The notes below the pieces were generated by a model. The model worked only from the letters and a program-made list of their open reading frames with translations. It did not search any database and was not told the DNA's origin. A stretch of 64,000 bases of DNA from Phenylobacterium sp. (GTDB taxonomy: Bacteria > Pseudomonadota > Alphaproteobacteria > Caulobacterales > Caulobacteraceae), in the NCBI RefSeq assembly GCF_004799515.1, contig NZ_SSMX01000054.1, positions 157,202 to 221,201 on the forward strand, given 5' to 3'. The position numbers were made by a program, and so were the translations under genes. How positions within the stretch are numbered: position 1 is the first letter of the stretch; each line of letters opens with the position of its first letter. Below, piece by piece: positions 7,612 to 15,707 of the stretch.

Positions 7612-8526
7612 TCACTCGATCCGCGTCAGGCCATCCGCATCGGCCTGCTCCACCAGCCAGGTGCGGAAGCGGCGGACGTCGGGGCGGTCAGCCTTTTCCG
7701 GCATGGTCAGGATCCATTGGCTGTAGTCGCTGAGCAGCTCGATATCGAAGGGCTTGATCAGCCGGCCCGAGGCCAACTCCTCCTGCACCAGGGCGGCCTC
7801 CGCCAGGGCCACGCCGTGGCCGGCCATGGCGGCCTCGATGGCCAGGTAGACGTTGGAGAACTGTTGGCCGCGCCGCCAGTCCACCTCCGGCGCGCCGGCC
7901 AGCTCCAGCCATTCGGGCCAGTGCGGCTCGCCGGGCGCCAGGCGGACGTCGGAGAGCAACTGGACCTTGGCCAGGTCGGCGGGGACCTTCAGCGAGGTCT
8001 GATCCAGCAACCTCGGGCTGCAGACCGGGAACATGAACAGCGACACCAGCTTCTTGACCACGAAGCCGGGATAAGGCCCGCGCCCGAAACGGATCGCCAC
8101 GTCGTAGCGGTCGCGGACCATATCCACCGTGGCGTCCGAGGCGGCCACCATGACCTGGATGTCCGGGTAGCGTTGGTTGAAGAGGTGCAGCCGGGGCACC
8201 AGCCAGCGGGCCGCGAAGGAGTGCATGGCGGTCACCGCCAGCACCGCCTTGCGCGGGCTCCGCAGCTCGGCCACCGCCTCTTCGACGATGCCCAGGCCCT
8301 GGCCCACGCCGAGCGCCAGCCGCCGGCCTTCGTCGGTGAGGCGGACCGCGCGGTTGAACCGCTCGAACAAGCGCACGCTGAACTCGGCCTCCAGGGCCTT
8401 GATCTGGCGGCTGACCGCGCCGGGGGTGATGGCCAGCTCCTCGGCGGCGCGAAGGAAGCTCTCGTGCCGGGCGGCGGCCTCGAACACCCGCAGGCCGGTG
8501 AGCGGCAGGCGCGACCGCGCGGTCAT
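7612..8526 (-). CDS. LysR-family transcriptional regulator, GcvA/AmpR-like
   Basis: A 304-residue LysR-type regulator. The N-terminal winged helix covers LPLTGLRVFEAAARHESFLR through ITPGAVSRQIKALEAEFSV, and the opening LPLxxLRxFEAAARHxSF is typical of the GcvA/AmpR/DsdC branch. The C-terminal effector domain spans about residues 92-300. The ATG at 8524-8526 overlaps the nth stop by 4 bases, so it is translated from the nth message as well as possibly its own promoter. The target genes and ligand are not evident; no divergent gene adjoins it, which is unusual for this family. Confidence 0.9.
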   Translation of the reverse strand: MTARSRLPLTGLRVFEAAARHESFLRAAEELAITPGAVSRQIKALEAEFSVRLFERFNRAVRLTDEGRRLALGVGQGLGIVEEAVAELRSPRKAVLAVTAMHSFAARWLVPRLHLFNQRYPDIQVMVAASDATVDMVRDRYDVAIRFGRGPYPGFVVKKLVSLFMFPVCSPRLLDQTSLKVPADLAKVQLLSDVRLAPGEPHWPEWLELAGAPEVDWRRGQQFSNVYLAIEAAMAGHGVALAEAALVQEELASGRLIKPFDIELLSDYSQWILTMPEKADRPDVRRFRTWLVEQADADGLTRIE

Positions 8527-9242
8527 GTCCTGACGAACAGATGCCGGCTGGGGCAGAGGTCGGCCACCACACACTGTTCGCACTTCGGCCGCCGCGCCAC
8601 GCAGACGTAGCGGCCGTGCAGGATCAGCCAGTGGTGGGCTCGGGTCTTCGCCGTCTCGGGGACGATGGCCATCAGCTGCGCCTCGACCTGGTCCGGGGTC
8701 TTGCCGTCGGCCAGGCCCAGGCGGTGGGAGACGCGGAAGACATGGGTGTCGACGGCGATGGCCGGCTCGATGCGCAGCTCGTTCAGCACCACCGAGGCGG
8801 TCTTGCGCCCGACGCCCGGCAGGCCCTGCAGCGCCTCGCGGGTCAGCGGCACCTCGCCGCCATACTGCTCCAGCAGGATGCGGGAGAGGGCGATCACGTT
8901 CTTGGCCTTCATGTTGTAGAGGCCGATGGAGGAGATGAACGGCTTCAGGCCGGCCTCGCCCAGGGCCAGCATCTTCTGCGGCGTGTCGGCGACCTTGAAG
9001 AGCTTGTCGGTGGCCTTGTTCACCGAGACATCGGTGGCCTGGGCCGACAGCGCCACGGCGACCACCAGGGTGAAGGGGCTTTCGTAGTCCAGCTCGGTGC
9101 GCGGGTCGCTTTCCTCCGCCTCGAAGCGGCGGAAGATCTCGGCGATGCGCGCCTGTTCCGCGGGGCTCAAGCGCTTGCGGACGGCCGGCTTGGCGGCCCG
9201 GGTTTGGGCGGTCTTGGTTCGGACGGACGCGGGCTTGGCCAT
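8523..9242 (-). CDS. nth: Endonuclease III
   Basis: Nth is a bifunctional DNA glycosylase/AP lyase for oxidised pyrimidines in base-excision repair. The 239-residue protein has a basic Ala/Lys-rich N-terminal tail, the helix-hairpin-helix LPGVGRKTASVVL with catalytic Lys147, the catalytic Asp165 in AVDTHVFRVSHRL, and a C-terminal 4Fe-4S cluster with Cys spacing C-x6-C-x2-C-x5-C (CVARRPKCEQCVVADLC). It is divergent from the DUF2244 gene and overlaps the LysR gene by 4 bases. Confidence 0.96.
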   Translation of the reverse strand: MAKPASVRTKTAQTRAAKPAVRKRLSPAEQARIAEIFRRFEAEESDPRTELDYESPFTLVVAVALSAQATDVSVNKATDKLFKVADTPQKMLALGEAGLKPFISSIGLYNMKAKNVIALSRILLEQYGGEVPLTREALQGLPGVGRKTASVVLNELRIEPAIAVDTHVFRVSHRLGLADGKTPDQVEAQLMAIVPETAKTRAHHWLILHGRYVCVARRPKCEQCVVADLCPSRHLFVRT

Positions 9243-9310
9243 GGGAGGCGCAAGATGGCCGTGACGCCCTCTTCCGCCAAGGCGGTTTCCGGGCCTATCT
9301 TCACCGCCAG

Positions 9311-9784
9311 ATGATCGGCCAGACCTACATGGATGCGGTGATCACGCCGCACCGCTCGCTCTCGGAGCGTGGCTTCATCGTCCTGATTTCCGTGGTGACC
9401 CTGGCCAACTGCTGCTCGGCGGCGGTGTTCGTGCACATGGGGGCGGTGTTCGTGCCGCCGTTCCTGGGCATCGACGTGGTCGCCGTGCTGGTGGCCTTCC
9501 TGGTCAGCTACCGGGCCGGGCGGCAGGTGGAGCGGGTGACGATCACCGCCCGCGAGGTGGTGGTGACCTACGAGGCGCCCAATTGGTCGCGGGTGGTCTG
9601 GGAAAGCCCGACCGCCTTCACCCGTGTCTCGGTGGAGCGCGAAGAGGACCGCACGGTGGGCCTGCGCCTACGGCTTTCGGGCAAGGAAGTGGCCGTCGCT
9701 CAGGCGCTGAGCCCGCGCGAACGCGGCGAGTTCGCCAAGGCGCTGGAGCAGGCGATCTGGGAGGCGCGGCGCGAACGCGGCTGA
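9311..9784 (+). CDS. DUF2244 family membrane protein
   Basis: A 157-residue protein with two hydrophobic segments (about residues 22-43 and 48-66) followed by a soluble beta-rich domain of about 80 residues. The opening TPHRSLSERGFIVLI and the post-membrane sequence VTITAREVVVTYEAP match what I know of DUF2244, a family of unknown function widespread in alphaproteobacteria. The tail is Arg/Glu-rich. ATG start; an alternative in-frame ATG lies at 9329. It is divergent from nth, a common arrangement in this group. Confidence 0.82.
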   Translation: MIGQTYMDAVITPHRSLSERGFIVLISVVTLANCCSAAVFVHMGAVFVPPFLGIDVVAVLVAFLVSYRAGRQVERVTITAREVVVTYEAPNWSRVVWESPTAFTRVSVEREEDRTVGLRLRLSGKEVAVAQALSPRERGEFAKALEQAIWEARRERG

Positions 9785-10654
9785 TCAGCCCTTCCCGTCG
9801 GCCTTTTCCACCGCGATGATCTGGTCGAAGACCAGGGCCCACTTGCCGGCGCGACGCTGCCAGACGCGCACATAGTGTCCGCGGCCGCCGGCCCAGCGGG
9901 CGTCGCCGAAGGTCCAGGCGAGGTCGCCGGCCTTGGACGCGCTGCCGCCGATCGGACCGAAGGCGATAGCCTTGGGCCGGGTGGCCAGCTCCCTGTCCAC
10001 CGCCGCGGGGTCGGCGGCGGGCGCCAGCTTCGAGCCCTGCACCCGCGCATCGGCGGCCAGCACGGCCTTGTAGGCGGCGGCGGCGTCGGTCTTCGCCTGG
10101 GCGGCCAGCGCCATCTCGGCGGCGCGCACCCGATCCATCGCCGCCGCCGCGCCCATGGGCTTGGCGTCCCCGGGCGGCAGGACGAGCGGGGTGGCCGTCT
10201 GGCCGGGGGCCGAGCCGCCGTCGGCGTCGACGCCGCTGTCGAGGATCCACTTCCAGCCGCCATCCGGCTGCCGCGCCCAGACGGTGAAATAGAAGATTCC
10301 CGGCGGGCCGCCGTTGACCGTCGCGGGGCCGGTGGTGAAGCCGAGATCGCCGGAACGCGCCACCCCGGCGAAATTGGGCCACCAGGCCAGCAGGGTCCCG
10401 CCGTCCCTGGGCAGCTTGGGCGGCGGCGCCTTGCCGTAGAAGGCCTTCGCCAGCACCACGTCGGGCGCGAAGATCACCGCGTCGTCGGTCATGTATTCCA
10501 GGAAGCTGGGCGCGACCCCGATCTCCGCGGCGCGGGCGGAGAAGGCCCGCTCGGCGGCCACTACCGGCGCGGGATCGGCGGCCGGCGGCGCGGCTTGGGC
10601 GGTTGTGGCGGCCAGCAGGCTAAGCGCGGCCATCGCCATGGACATCTTCAGCAA
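9785..10654 (-). CDS. Secreted protein with two SnoaL/NTF2-like halves
   Basis: A 289-residue protein with a Sec signal peptide (MLKMSMAMAALSLLAATTAQA) and two similar halves. Each runs from an Ala/Glu helix to a Trp-rich strand: FYFTVWARQPDGGWKWILDS in the first and YVRVWQRRAGKWALVFDQII in the second. Both closing strands match the DUF4440/SnoaL (NTF2-like) fold, so I infer an internal duplication. No catalytic residue can be assigned. I prefer the TTG at 10652-10654, five bases after GGGGAG, over the ATG at 10643-10645. The gene is convergent with DUF2244, with no gap, and divergent from the MoeB-like gene. Confidence 0.72.
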   Translation of the reverse strand: MLKMSMAMAALSLLAATTAQAAPPAADPAPVVAAERAFSARAAEIGVAPSFLEYMTDDAVIFAPDVVLAKAFYGKAPPPKLPRDGGTLLAWWPNFAGVARSGDLGFTTGPATVNGGPPGIFYFTVWARQPDGGWKWILDSGVDADGGSAPGQTATPLVLPPGDAKPMGAAAAMDRVRAAEMALAAQAKTDAAAAYKAVLAADARVQGSKLAPAADPAAVDRELATRPKAIAFGPIGGSASKAGDLAWTFGDARWAGGRGHYVRVWQRRAGKWALVFDQIIAVEKADGKG

Positions 10655-10750
10655 GGTCTCTCCCCGAGATCGTGTCCCTATGGCTAGCGCAAAGCGGGCG
10701 CCGCGGGCCAGGGTGGTTGCGCCAGGCGGTCCGAAGGCCAAGATGGGCGC

Positions 10751-11494
10751 ATGGTCTTTACCGACGTCGAGATCGAGCGCTACGCGCGCCACCTGGTGCT
10801 GCGCGAGGTGGGCGGCCCCGGCCAGCAGAAGCTGAAGGCGGCCAGCGCGCTGATCGTGGGCGCCGGCGGCCTGGGCTCGCCCGCGGCGCTCTATCTGGCG
10901 GCGGCGGGGGTCGGGACCCTGATCCTGGTCGATCCTGACGTGGTCGACCGCTCCAACCTGCAGCGCCAGGTGCTTTATGCCGAGGACGACGTCGGCCGGC
11001 CAAAGGCCGAGGCCGCGGCCGACCGGCTGGCGGCGCTCAATCCGCACATTTTCGTGGCCGGCTACAATGGAGCCTTCGACGCCTCGACCGCCGACGAACT
11101 GTGTGAGGGCGTCGACCTGGTGCTGGACGGCACGGACGATTTCGCCGTGCGCTATGAGGTCAACGCCGCCTGCGTGCGGCATGGCAAGCCGCTCGTCTCC
11201 GGCGCGATCGGCCGCTGGAGCGGCCAGGTGGGCGTCTTCGCCGGCCAGCCCTGCTACCGCTGCCTGGTGCCGGAGATCCCGCCGGACGCCGAGACCTGCG
11301 TCGCCGTGGGCGTGGTGGGCGCGCTCGCCGGCGTGGTCGGCTCGATGATGGCGCTCGAGGCGATCAAGCTGATCACCGGCGCGGGCGCGCCGCTGGCGGG
11401 CCGGCTGTTGATCTACGACGCGCTCGCCGCCGAGACGCGGACCGTGAAGGTGGGCGCCGATCCCGAGTGCCCGGTGTGCGGAGGAGTTGGCTGA
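10751..11494 (+). CDS. MoeB/ThiF-family sulfur-carrier adenylyltransferase
   Basis: A 247-residue E1-like enzyme that adenylates the C-terminal Gly of a sulfur-carrier protein (MoaD or ThiS). The nucleotide-binding GAGGLGSPAALYLAAAGVG, the Asp strand ILVDPDVVDRSNLQRQ, the zinc Cys pairs CYRC and CPVC, and the MALEAIKLITGAG helix are present. Its length lacks the rhodanese domain of some MoeB proteins. MoeB or ThiF cannot be separated from sequence alone, since neither moaD nor thiS is adjacent. It overlaps the downstream methyltransferase (TGATG). Confidence 0.85.
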   Translation: MVFTDVEIERYARHLVLREVGGPGQQKLKAASALIVGAGGLGSPAALYLAAAGVGTLILVDPDVVDRSNLQRQVLYAEDDVGRPKAEAAADRLAALNPHIFVAGYNGAFDASTADELCEGVDLVLDGTDDFAVRYEVNAACVRHGKPLVSGAIGRWSGQVGVFAGQPCYRCLVPEIPPDAETCVAVGVVGALAGVVGSMMALEAIKLITGAGAPLAGRLLIYDALAAETRTVKVGADPECPVCGGVG

Positions 11495-12150
11495 TGGCGG
11501 CGGACTGGACACGCGTGGACGACTATCTGGTGGAGGCCTTGCAGCCGGACGACCCGGTCCTCGATCAGGCCCTGGCCGCCAGCGCCGCCGCCGGCCTGCC
11601 CGCCATCGCCGTCGCCCCCAACCAGGGCAAGATGCTGCAGCTCCTGGCGCTTTCGATCGGCGCGCGCCGCATCCTGGAGATCGGAACCCTCGGCGGCTAT
11701 TCGACCATCTGGCTGGGCCGGGCGCTGTCGCCGGAGGGGCGGCTCGTCTCGCTGGAGTACGATCCGCATCACGCCGAGGTGGCGCGGGGGAACATCGCCC
11801 GCGCCGGTCTGGGCGGCCAGGTCGAGGTCCGCGTGGGCCGCGGGATCGACCTGCTGCCCGGCCTCGCCGATGAGGCGCCCTTCGACTTCGTGTTCGTCGA
11901 CGCCGACAAGTCGAGCAATCCCGACTATTTCGCCTGGGCGCTGAAGCTAACCCGGCCGGGATCGCTGATCGTGGTCGATAATGTGGTGCGCGGCGGCGCG
12001 GTGACCGACCCGAAGGGCGACGCCAACGTCCAGGGCATCCGGCGGATGATGCAGATGATCGCCGCCGAACCCGGGGTCAGCGCGACGGCGGTGCAGACGG
12101 TAGGCTCCAAGGGCTGGGACGGCTTCTGCCTGATCCGGGTGAACGGTTAG
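11494..12150 (+). CDS. O-methyltransferase, family 3 (SAM-dependent)
   Basis: A 218-residue class I methyltransferase of the catechol/caffeoyl-CoA O-methyltransferase family. The SAM motif ILEIGTLGGYSTIWLGRAL, the acidic residue in VSLEYD, the metal-binding segment FVFVDADKSSNPDYFAWAL and VVDN support a divalent-metal enzyme acting on a vicinal hydroxyl substrate, which is unknown. The ATG at 11494 is chosen because GGAGGAG lies just upstream and the codon overlaps the MoeB-like stop; a longer frame from 11467 has no such site. Confidence 0.88.
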   Translation: MAADWTRVDDYLVEALQPDDPVLDQALAASAAAGLPAIAVAPNQGKMLQLLALSIGARRILEIGTLGGYSTIWLGRALSPEGRLVSLEYDPHHAEVARGNIARAGLGGQVEVRVGRGIDLLPGLADEAPFDFVFVDADKSSNPDYFAWALKLTRPGSLIVVDNVVRGGAVTDPKGDANVQGIRRMMQMIAAEPGVSATAVQTVGSKGWDGFCLIRVNG

Positions 12151-12172
12151 GGGGCGTTCGGGTTGTCCGGTT

Positions 12173-12188
12173 CCCCGCGTTCGCGGGG
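12173..12188. terminator. GC hairpin between convergent genes
   Basis: CCCCGCG and CGCGGGG form a perfect 7-base stem around TT, between the methyltransferase stop and the convergent dehydrogenase stop. There is no T-tract, so intrinsic termination would be weak. Confidence 0.3.
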
Positions 12189-12204
12189 TTGACTCGCTGC
12201 GCGG

Positions 12205-13191
12205 TCACATCATCGAGGGGATCACCCGGTCGGGCGGCTTGTGGCCGTCCATCCAGGTGCGGATGTTGATGATCACCTTCTCGCCCATGTCGATGCGGCC
12301 TTCGATGGTGGCCGAGCCCAGGTGGGGCAGCAGGACCGCGTTGGGCAGGCCCAGGAGCTTCGGATTGATCTTCGGCTCGAACTCGAAGACGTCGAGGCCC
12401 GCGCCGGCGATGGCCCCGTCGCGCAGCAGTTCAGCCAGCGCCGTCTCGTCGATGATCTCGCCGCGGGCGGTGTTGATCAGGATGGCGTGCGGCTGCAGGA
12501 GCTTCAGCCGCCGGGCGGACAGCAGGTGATAGGTGGCCGGAGTGTGCGGCGAGTGGACCGAGACGATGTCCATCCGCGCCAGCATCTGGTCCAGGCTGTC
12601 CCAGTAGGTCGCCTCCAGCTCCTCGGCGATGCGCGGGCTGACGGGCTTGCGGTTGTGGTAGTGGATCTGCAGGCCGAAGGCCTTGGCGCGGCGGGCCACA
12701 GCTTGGCCGATCCGGCCCATGCCGATGATCCCCAGCCGCTTGCCCGTGATCCGGTGGCCCATCATCCAGGTGGGCGTCCAGCCGTGGAAGCCGCCGGCCT
12801 GGGTGACCTCGGCGCCTTCGACGATCCGCCGGGCCACCGCCATGATCAGCGCCATGGTCAGGTCCGCGGTGTCCTCGGTGAGCACGCCCGGCGTGTTGGT
12901 GACGGTGATGCCGCGGGCGTTGGCGGCGGCCACGTCGACGTGGTCGATGCCCACCCCGAAATTGGCGATCAGCTTCAACTGCGGGCCGGCCTTTTCCAGC
13001 AAGGCCGCGTCGATCTTGTCGGTGATGGTCGGGGCCAGCACGTCGGCGCGGCTCAGCGCATCGGCCAGCTGGGCGCGGCTCAGGGGCTCGTCCGTGTCGT
13101 TGAGCTCTGTGTTGAACAACTCACGCATCCGCGTCTCCACGGGACCCGGGAGTTTGCGCGTGACGATGACTTTCGGCTTGCGGGCGGCCAT
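12205..13191 (-). CDS. D-isomer-specific 2-hydroxyacid dehydrogenase (glyoxylate/hydroxypyruvate reductase-like)
   Basis: A 328-residue NAD(P)-dependent dehydrogenase. It shows the NAD motif LGIIGMGRIGQAVARRAKAF, the catalytic Arg in LINTARGEIIDETAL, the Glu in DVFEFEPKINPKLL and the active-site His in LLPHLGSATIE. The closing loop resembles glyoxylate reductases (GyaR), so reduction of glyoxylate or hydroxypyruvate is the best guess; other 2-oxo acids are possible. The N-terminal ARKPKVIVTRKLPGPVETRM is also typical of that group. ATG start, divergent from the SH3 protein. Confidence 0.9.
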   Translation of the reverse strand: MAARKPKVIVTRKLPGPVETRMRELFNTELNDTDEPLSRAQLADALSRADVLAPTITDKIDAALLEKAGPQLKLIANFGVGIDHVDVAAANARGITVTNTPGVLTEDTADLTMALIMAVARRIVEGAEVTQAGGFHGWTPTWMMGHRITGKRLGIIGMGRIGQAVARRAKAFGLQIHYHNRKPVSPRIAEELEATYWDSLDQMLARMDIVSVHSPHTPATYHLLSARRLKLLQPHAILINTARGEIIDETALAELLRDGAIAGAGLDVFEFEPKINPKLLGLPNAVLLPHLGSATIEGRIDMGEKVIINIRTWMDGHKPPDRVIPSMM

Positions 13192-13317
13192 GCTCGGCTT
13201 GGATAAGTGGAGGGATGTTCATCGCGTCGGCGGTCCGGCGCGTCTTTCGGTCAGGCAACCTCTAGCAAAGGCTCCATGGGCGGCCAAGGCGAGGCGCGGG
13301 ATTTGGCGAGGCGGGGC

Positions 13318-13857
13318 GTGCGGTTGTTGAAACGCGCGGCGTTGGTCCTCGCCGCCAGCCTGGCGCTTTCGGGGGCGCTTTCGGGCGGCGCGCAGGCCGC
13401 CCAGCCGGCGTCCGAGCGCCAGACGCCCTCGGGCATGCCGGTGCCGCGCTACGTCTCCCTGAAGTTCGGCCAGGTGAACGCCCGCGCCGGCCCCGGCGAC
13501 GACCACAAGCTCCTGTTCGTCTACAAGGTGCGCGGCTTGCCGCTGCAGGTGGTGGCCGAGACCAGCGAGTGGCGCCGCGTCTGCGACCCGGAAGGCACGC
13601 TCGCCTGGGTGCACAAGCGCGTCACCGACGGACGGCGCATGACCATGAACACCGCCGCCCAGGCGGTGCCGCTGCTGAAACGGCCCAAGGACGGCTTCAG
13701 CGCGGCGGCCTTCTTGAACCCCCACGCGCTGGCGGCGTTGGACCGCTGCGACAAGGGCTGGTGCAAGGTGAAGGCCGACCGCGCCTCGGGCTGGGTGCGC
13801 GAGGGCGCGCTCTGGGGGACCGCCGATACGCCCCAGTGCCGGGCCTCGGCGCCCTAG
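13318..13857 (+). CDS. Exported protein with two SH3-like domains
   Basis: A 179-residue protein beginning, by my choice of GTG 13318, with a clean Sec signal peptide (MRLLKRAALVLAASLALSG ending near AQAA). The SH3-like region starts at about residue 46 (YVSLKFGQVNARAGPGDDHK) and includes SEWRRVCDPEGTLAWVHKR; a second repeat ends in WCKVKADRASGWVREGALWG. Bacterial SH3 domains of this YgiM/DUF1058 type usually bind cell-wall components in the periplasm. Longer starts (13207, 13276) would place about 15-37 residues before the signal peptide, so they are less likely. Confidence 0.82.
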   Translation: MRLLKRAALVLAASLALSGALSGGAQAAQPASERQTPSGMPVPRYVSLKFGQVNARAGPGDDHKLLFVYKVRGLPLQVVAETSEWRRVCDPEGTLAWVHKRVTDGRRMTMNTAAQAVPLLKRPKDGFSAAAFLNPHALAALDRCDKGWCKVKADRASGWVREGALWGTADTPQCRASAP

Positions 13858-13934
13858 GGCCGTGGCCCAGGCGCTGCATTGAGCGGGCCGCCGGCCTCTG
13901 CTAGGCCGAAGGTTCGCAGACGGACAGGATCTTG

Positions 13935-14450
13935 ATGACGGACTTCCAGGCCAAGGGTCACTACGGGTTCGAAGAGCTGATGAGCTGCGCCCGCGGCGAG
14001 ATGTTCGGGCCGGGCAACGCCCAGCTGCCGGCCCCGCCGATGCTGCTGTTCGACCGCATCATCACCATCAACAATGACGGCGGCGCTCACGGCAAGGGCT
14101 ACATCGAGGCCGAATTCGACATCCGCCCCGACCTCTGGTTCTTCGATTGTCACTTCCTGGGCGACCCGGTCATGCCCGGCAGCCTGGGCCTGGATGCGCT
14201 CTGGCAACTGGTCGGCTTCTACCTGGGCTGGATCGGCGGGAAGGGCCGTGGCCGCGCCCTGGGCTGCGGCGACGTGTCGTTCGCCGGCGAAGTGACGCCC
14301 GCGATTAAAAAGGTCACGTACAAGATCGAAATGAAGCGGGTGATCAACCGCCGGTTGGTGATGGGGATCGGCGACGGGGTTTTGGAAGCTGACGGAAAGC
14401 CCATCTATACGGCGGCCGACCTGCGCGTCGGCCTGTATCAGAGGACGTGA
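13935..14450 (+). CDS. fabA: 3-hydroxydecanoyl-ACP dehydratase/isomerase
   Basis: FabA dehydrates 3-hydroxyacyl-ACP and isomerises trans-2- to cis-3-decenoyl-ACP, the branch point to unsaturated fatty acids. The 171-residue protein has active-site His73 (FFDCHFLGDPVMPGSLG) and Asp87 (LDALWQLVGFYLGW), both intact. ATG 13935 is preceded by AGGA; a TTG one codon earlier is possible. It is 11 bases upstream of fabB, the usual pair. Confidence 0.97.
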   Translation: MTDFQAKGHYGFEELMSCARGEMFGPGNAQLPAPPMLLFDRIITINNDGGAHGKGYIEAEFDIRPDLWFFDCHFLGDPVMPGSLGLDALWQLVGFYLGWIGGKGRGRALGCGDVSFAGEVTPAIKKVTYKIEMKRVINRRLVMGIGDGVLEADGKPIYTAADLRVGLYQRT

Positions 14451-14461
14451 GGACCCCGGGC

Positions 14462-15673
14462 ATGCGCCGCGTCGTCGTCACCGGAATGGGCATCGTCTCC
14501 TCGATTGGCAACAACGCCAACGAGGTGCTGGCGTCGTTGCGTGACGCGAAGTCCGGCGTCACCGCCGCGCCGGAGTACGCCGAGCTGGGCTTCCGCTGCC
14601 AGGTGCATGCCGCCCCGCAGATCGACTGGGAATCCATGGTCGACCGCCGCGCGGCGCGGTTCCTGGCCCAGGGCACGGCCTTTGGCCATATCGCCATGGA
14701 GCAGGCCATCGCCGATTCCGGCCTGACCGAGGCGGAGGTCAGCCACGAGATGACCGGCCTGGTGGTGGGCTCGGGCGGACCCTCCACGCGGGCCATCGTC
14801 GACGCCGCCGAGATCACCAAGACCAAGGGCCCCAAGCGGGTCGGCCCCTTCGCGGTGCCCAAGGCGATGAGTTCCGGCGCCTCGGCGGTGCTGGCCACCT
14901 GGTTCAAGATCAAGGGGCTGAACTTCTCCATCTCCTCGGCCTGCGCCACCTCGGCCCACTGCATCGGCGTCGGCTACGAGCAGATCCTGATGGGCAAGCA
15001 GGACGTGGTCTTCGCCGGCGGCGTCGAGGAGCTGGACTGGACCTTGAGCGTCATGTTCGACGCCATGGGCGCTATGAGCTCGAAGTTCAACGACCGCCCG
15101 GCGGTGGCCAGCCGGGCCTACGATGTCGACCGCGACGGCTTCGTGATCGCCGGCGGCGGCGCGATCGTGGTGCTGGAGGAATACGAGCGCGCCAAGGCCC
15201 GCGGGGCCAAGATCTATGGCGAGATCATCGGCTACGCCGCCAACTCCGACGGCTACGACATGGTCGCCCCGTCCGGCGAAGGCGCGGTGCGCTGCATGAA
15301 GCTGGCCCTGGCCACCACCGGCGGCCGGACCATCGACTACCTGAACCCGCATGGCACCTCGACGCCGGTGGGCGACGAGCGGGAGATGGAGGCGGTGCGC
15401 CAGGTGTTCGGCGACAAGCCGCCGCTGATCTCGTCCACCAAGTCGCTGACCGGCCACAGCCTGGGCGCGGCGGGGGCGCAGGAGGCGATCTACTGCCTCC
15501 TGATGATGAACAACGGCTTCGCCGCCGAGAGCGCCAATATCGACAACCTCGATCCCGCCTTCGCCGACCTGCCGATCCTGCGCGAGCGCGTCGACCGGCC
15601 GCTCGAGACGGTGATGAGCAACTCCTTCGGCTTCGGCGGGACTAACGGCTGCCTTGTGATGGCGCGCGTTTAG
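14462..15673 (+). CDS. fabB: 3-oxoacyl-ACP synthase I
   Basis: FabB elongates acyl-ACP by Claisen condensation and is needed to extend the cis-unsaturated products of FabA. The 403-residue thiolase-fold enzyme carries the nucleophile Cys161 in SSACATSAHC and both catalytic His residues (NPHGTSTPVGD and KSLTGHSLGAAGAQE). GAGGA at about 14449-14453 precedes the ATG at 14462. It is convergent with the ClC gene, 34 bases apart. Confidence 0.97.
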   Translation: MRRVVVTGMGIVSSIGNNANEVLASLRDAKSGVTAAPEYAELGFRCQVHAAPQIDWESMVDRRAARFLAQGTAFGHIAMEQAIADSGLTEAEVSHEMTGLVVGSGGPSTRAIVDAAEITKTKGPKRVGPFAVPKAMSSGASAVLATWFKIKGLNFSISSACATSAHCIGVGYEQILMGKQDVVFAGGVEELDWTLSVMFDAMGAMSSKFNDRPAVASRAYDVDRDGFVIAGGGAIVVLEEYERAKARGAKIYGEIIGYAANSDGYDMVAPSGEGAVRCMKLALATTGGRTIDYLNPHGTSTPVGDEREMEAVRQVFGDKPPLISSTKSLTGHSLGAAGAQEAIYCLLMMNNGFAAESANIDNLDPAFADLPILRERVDRPLETVMSNSFGFGGTNGCLVMARV

Positions 15674-15707
15674 CGCGCCGGGCGGGCGCCTGGTGATGGC
15701 GAAGGTC

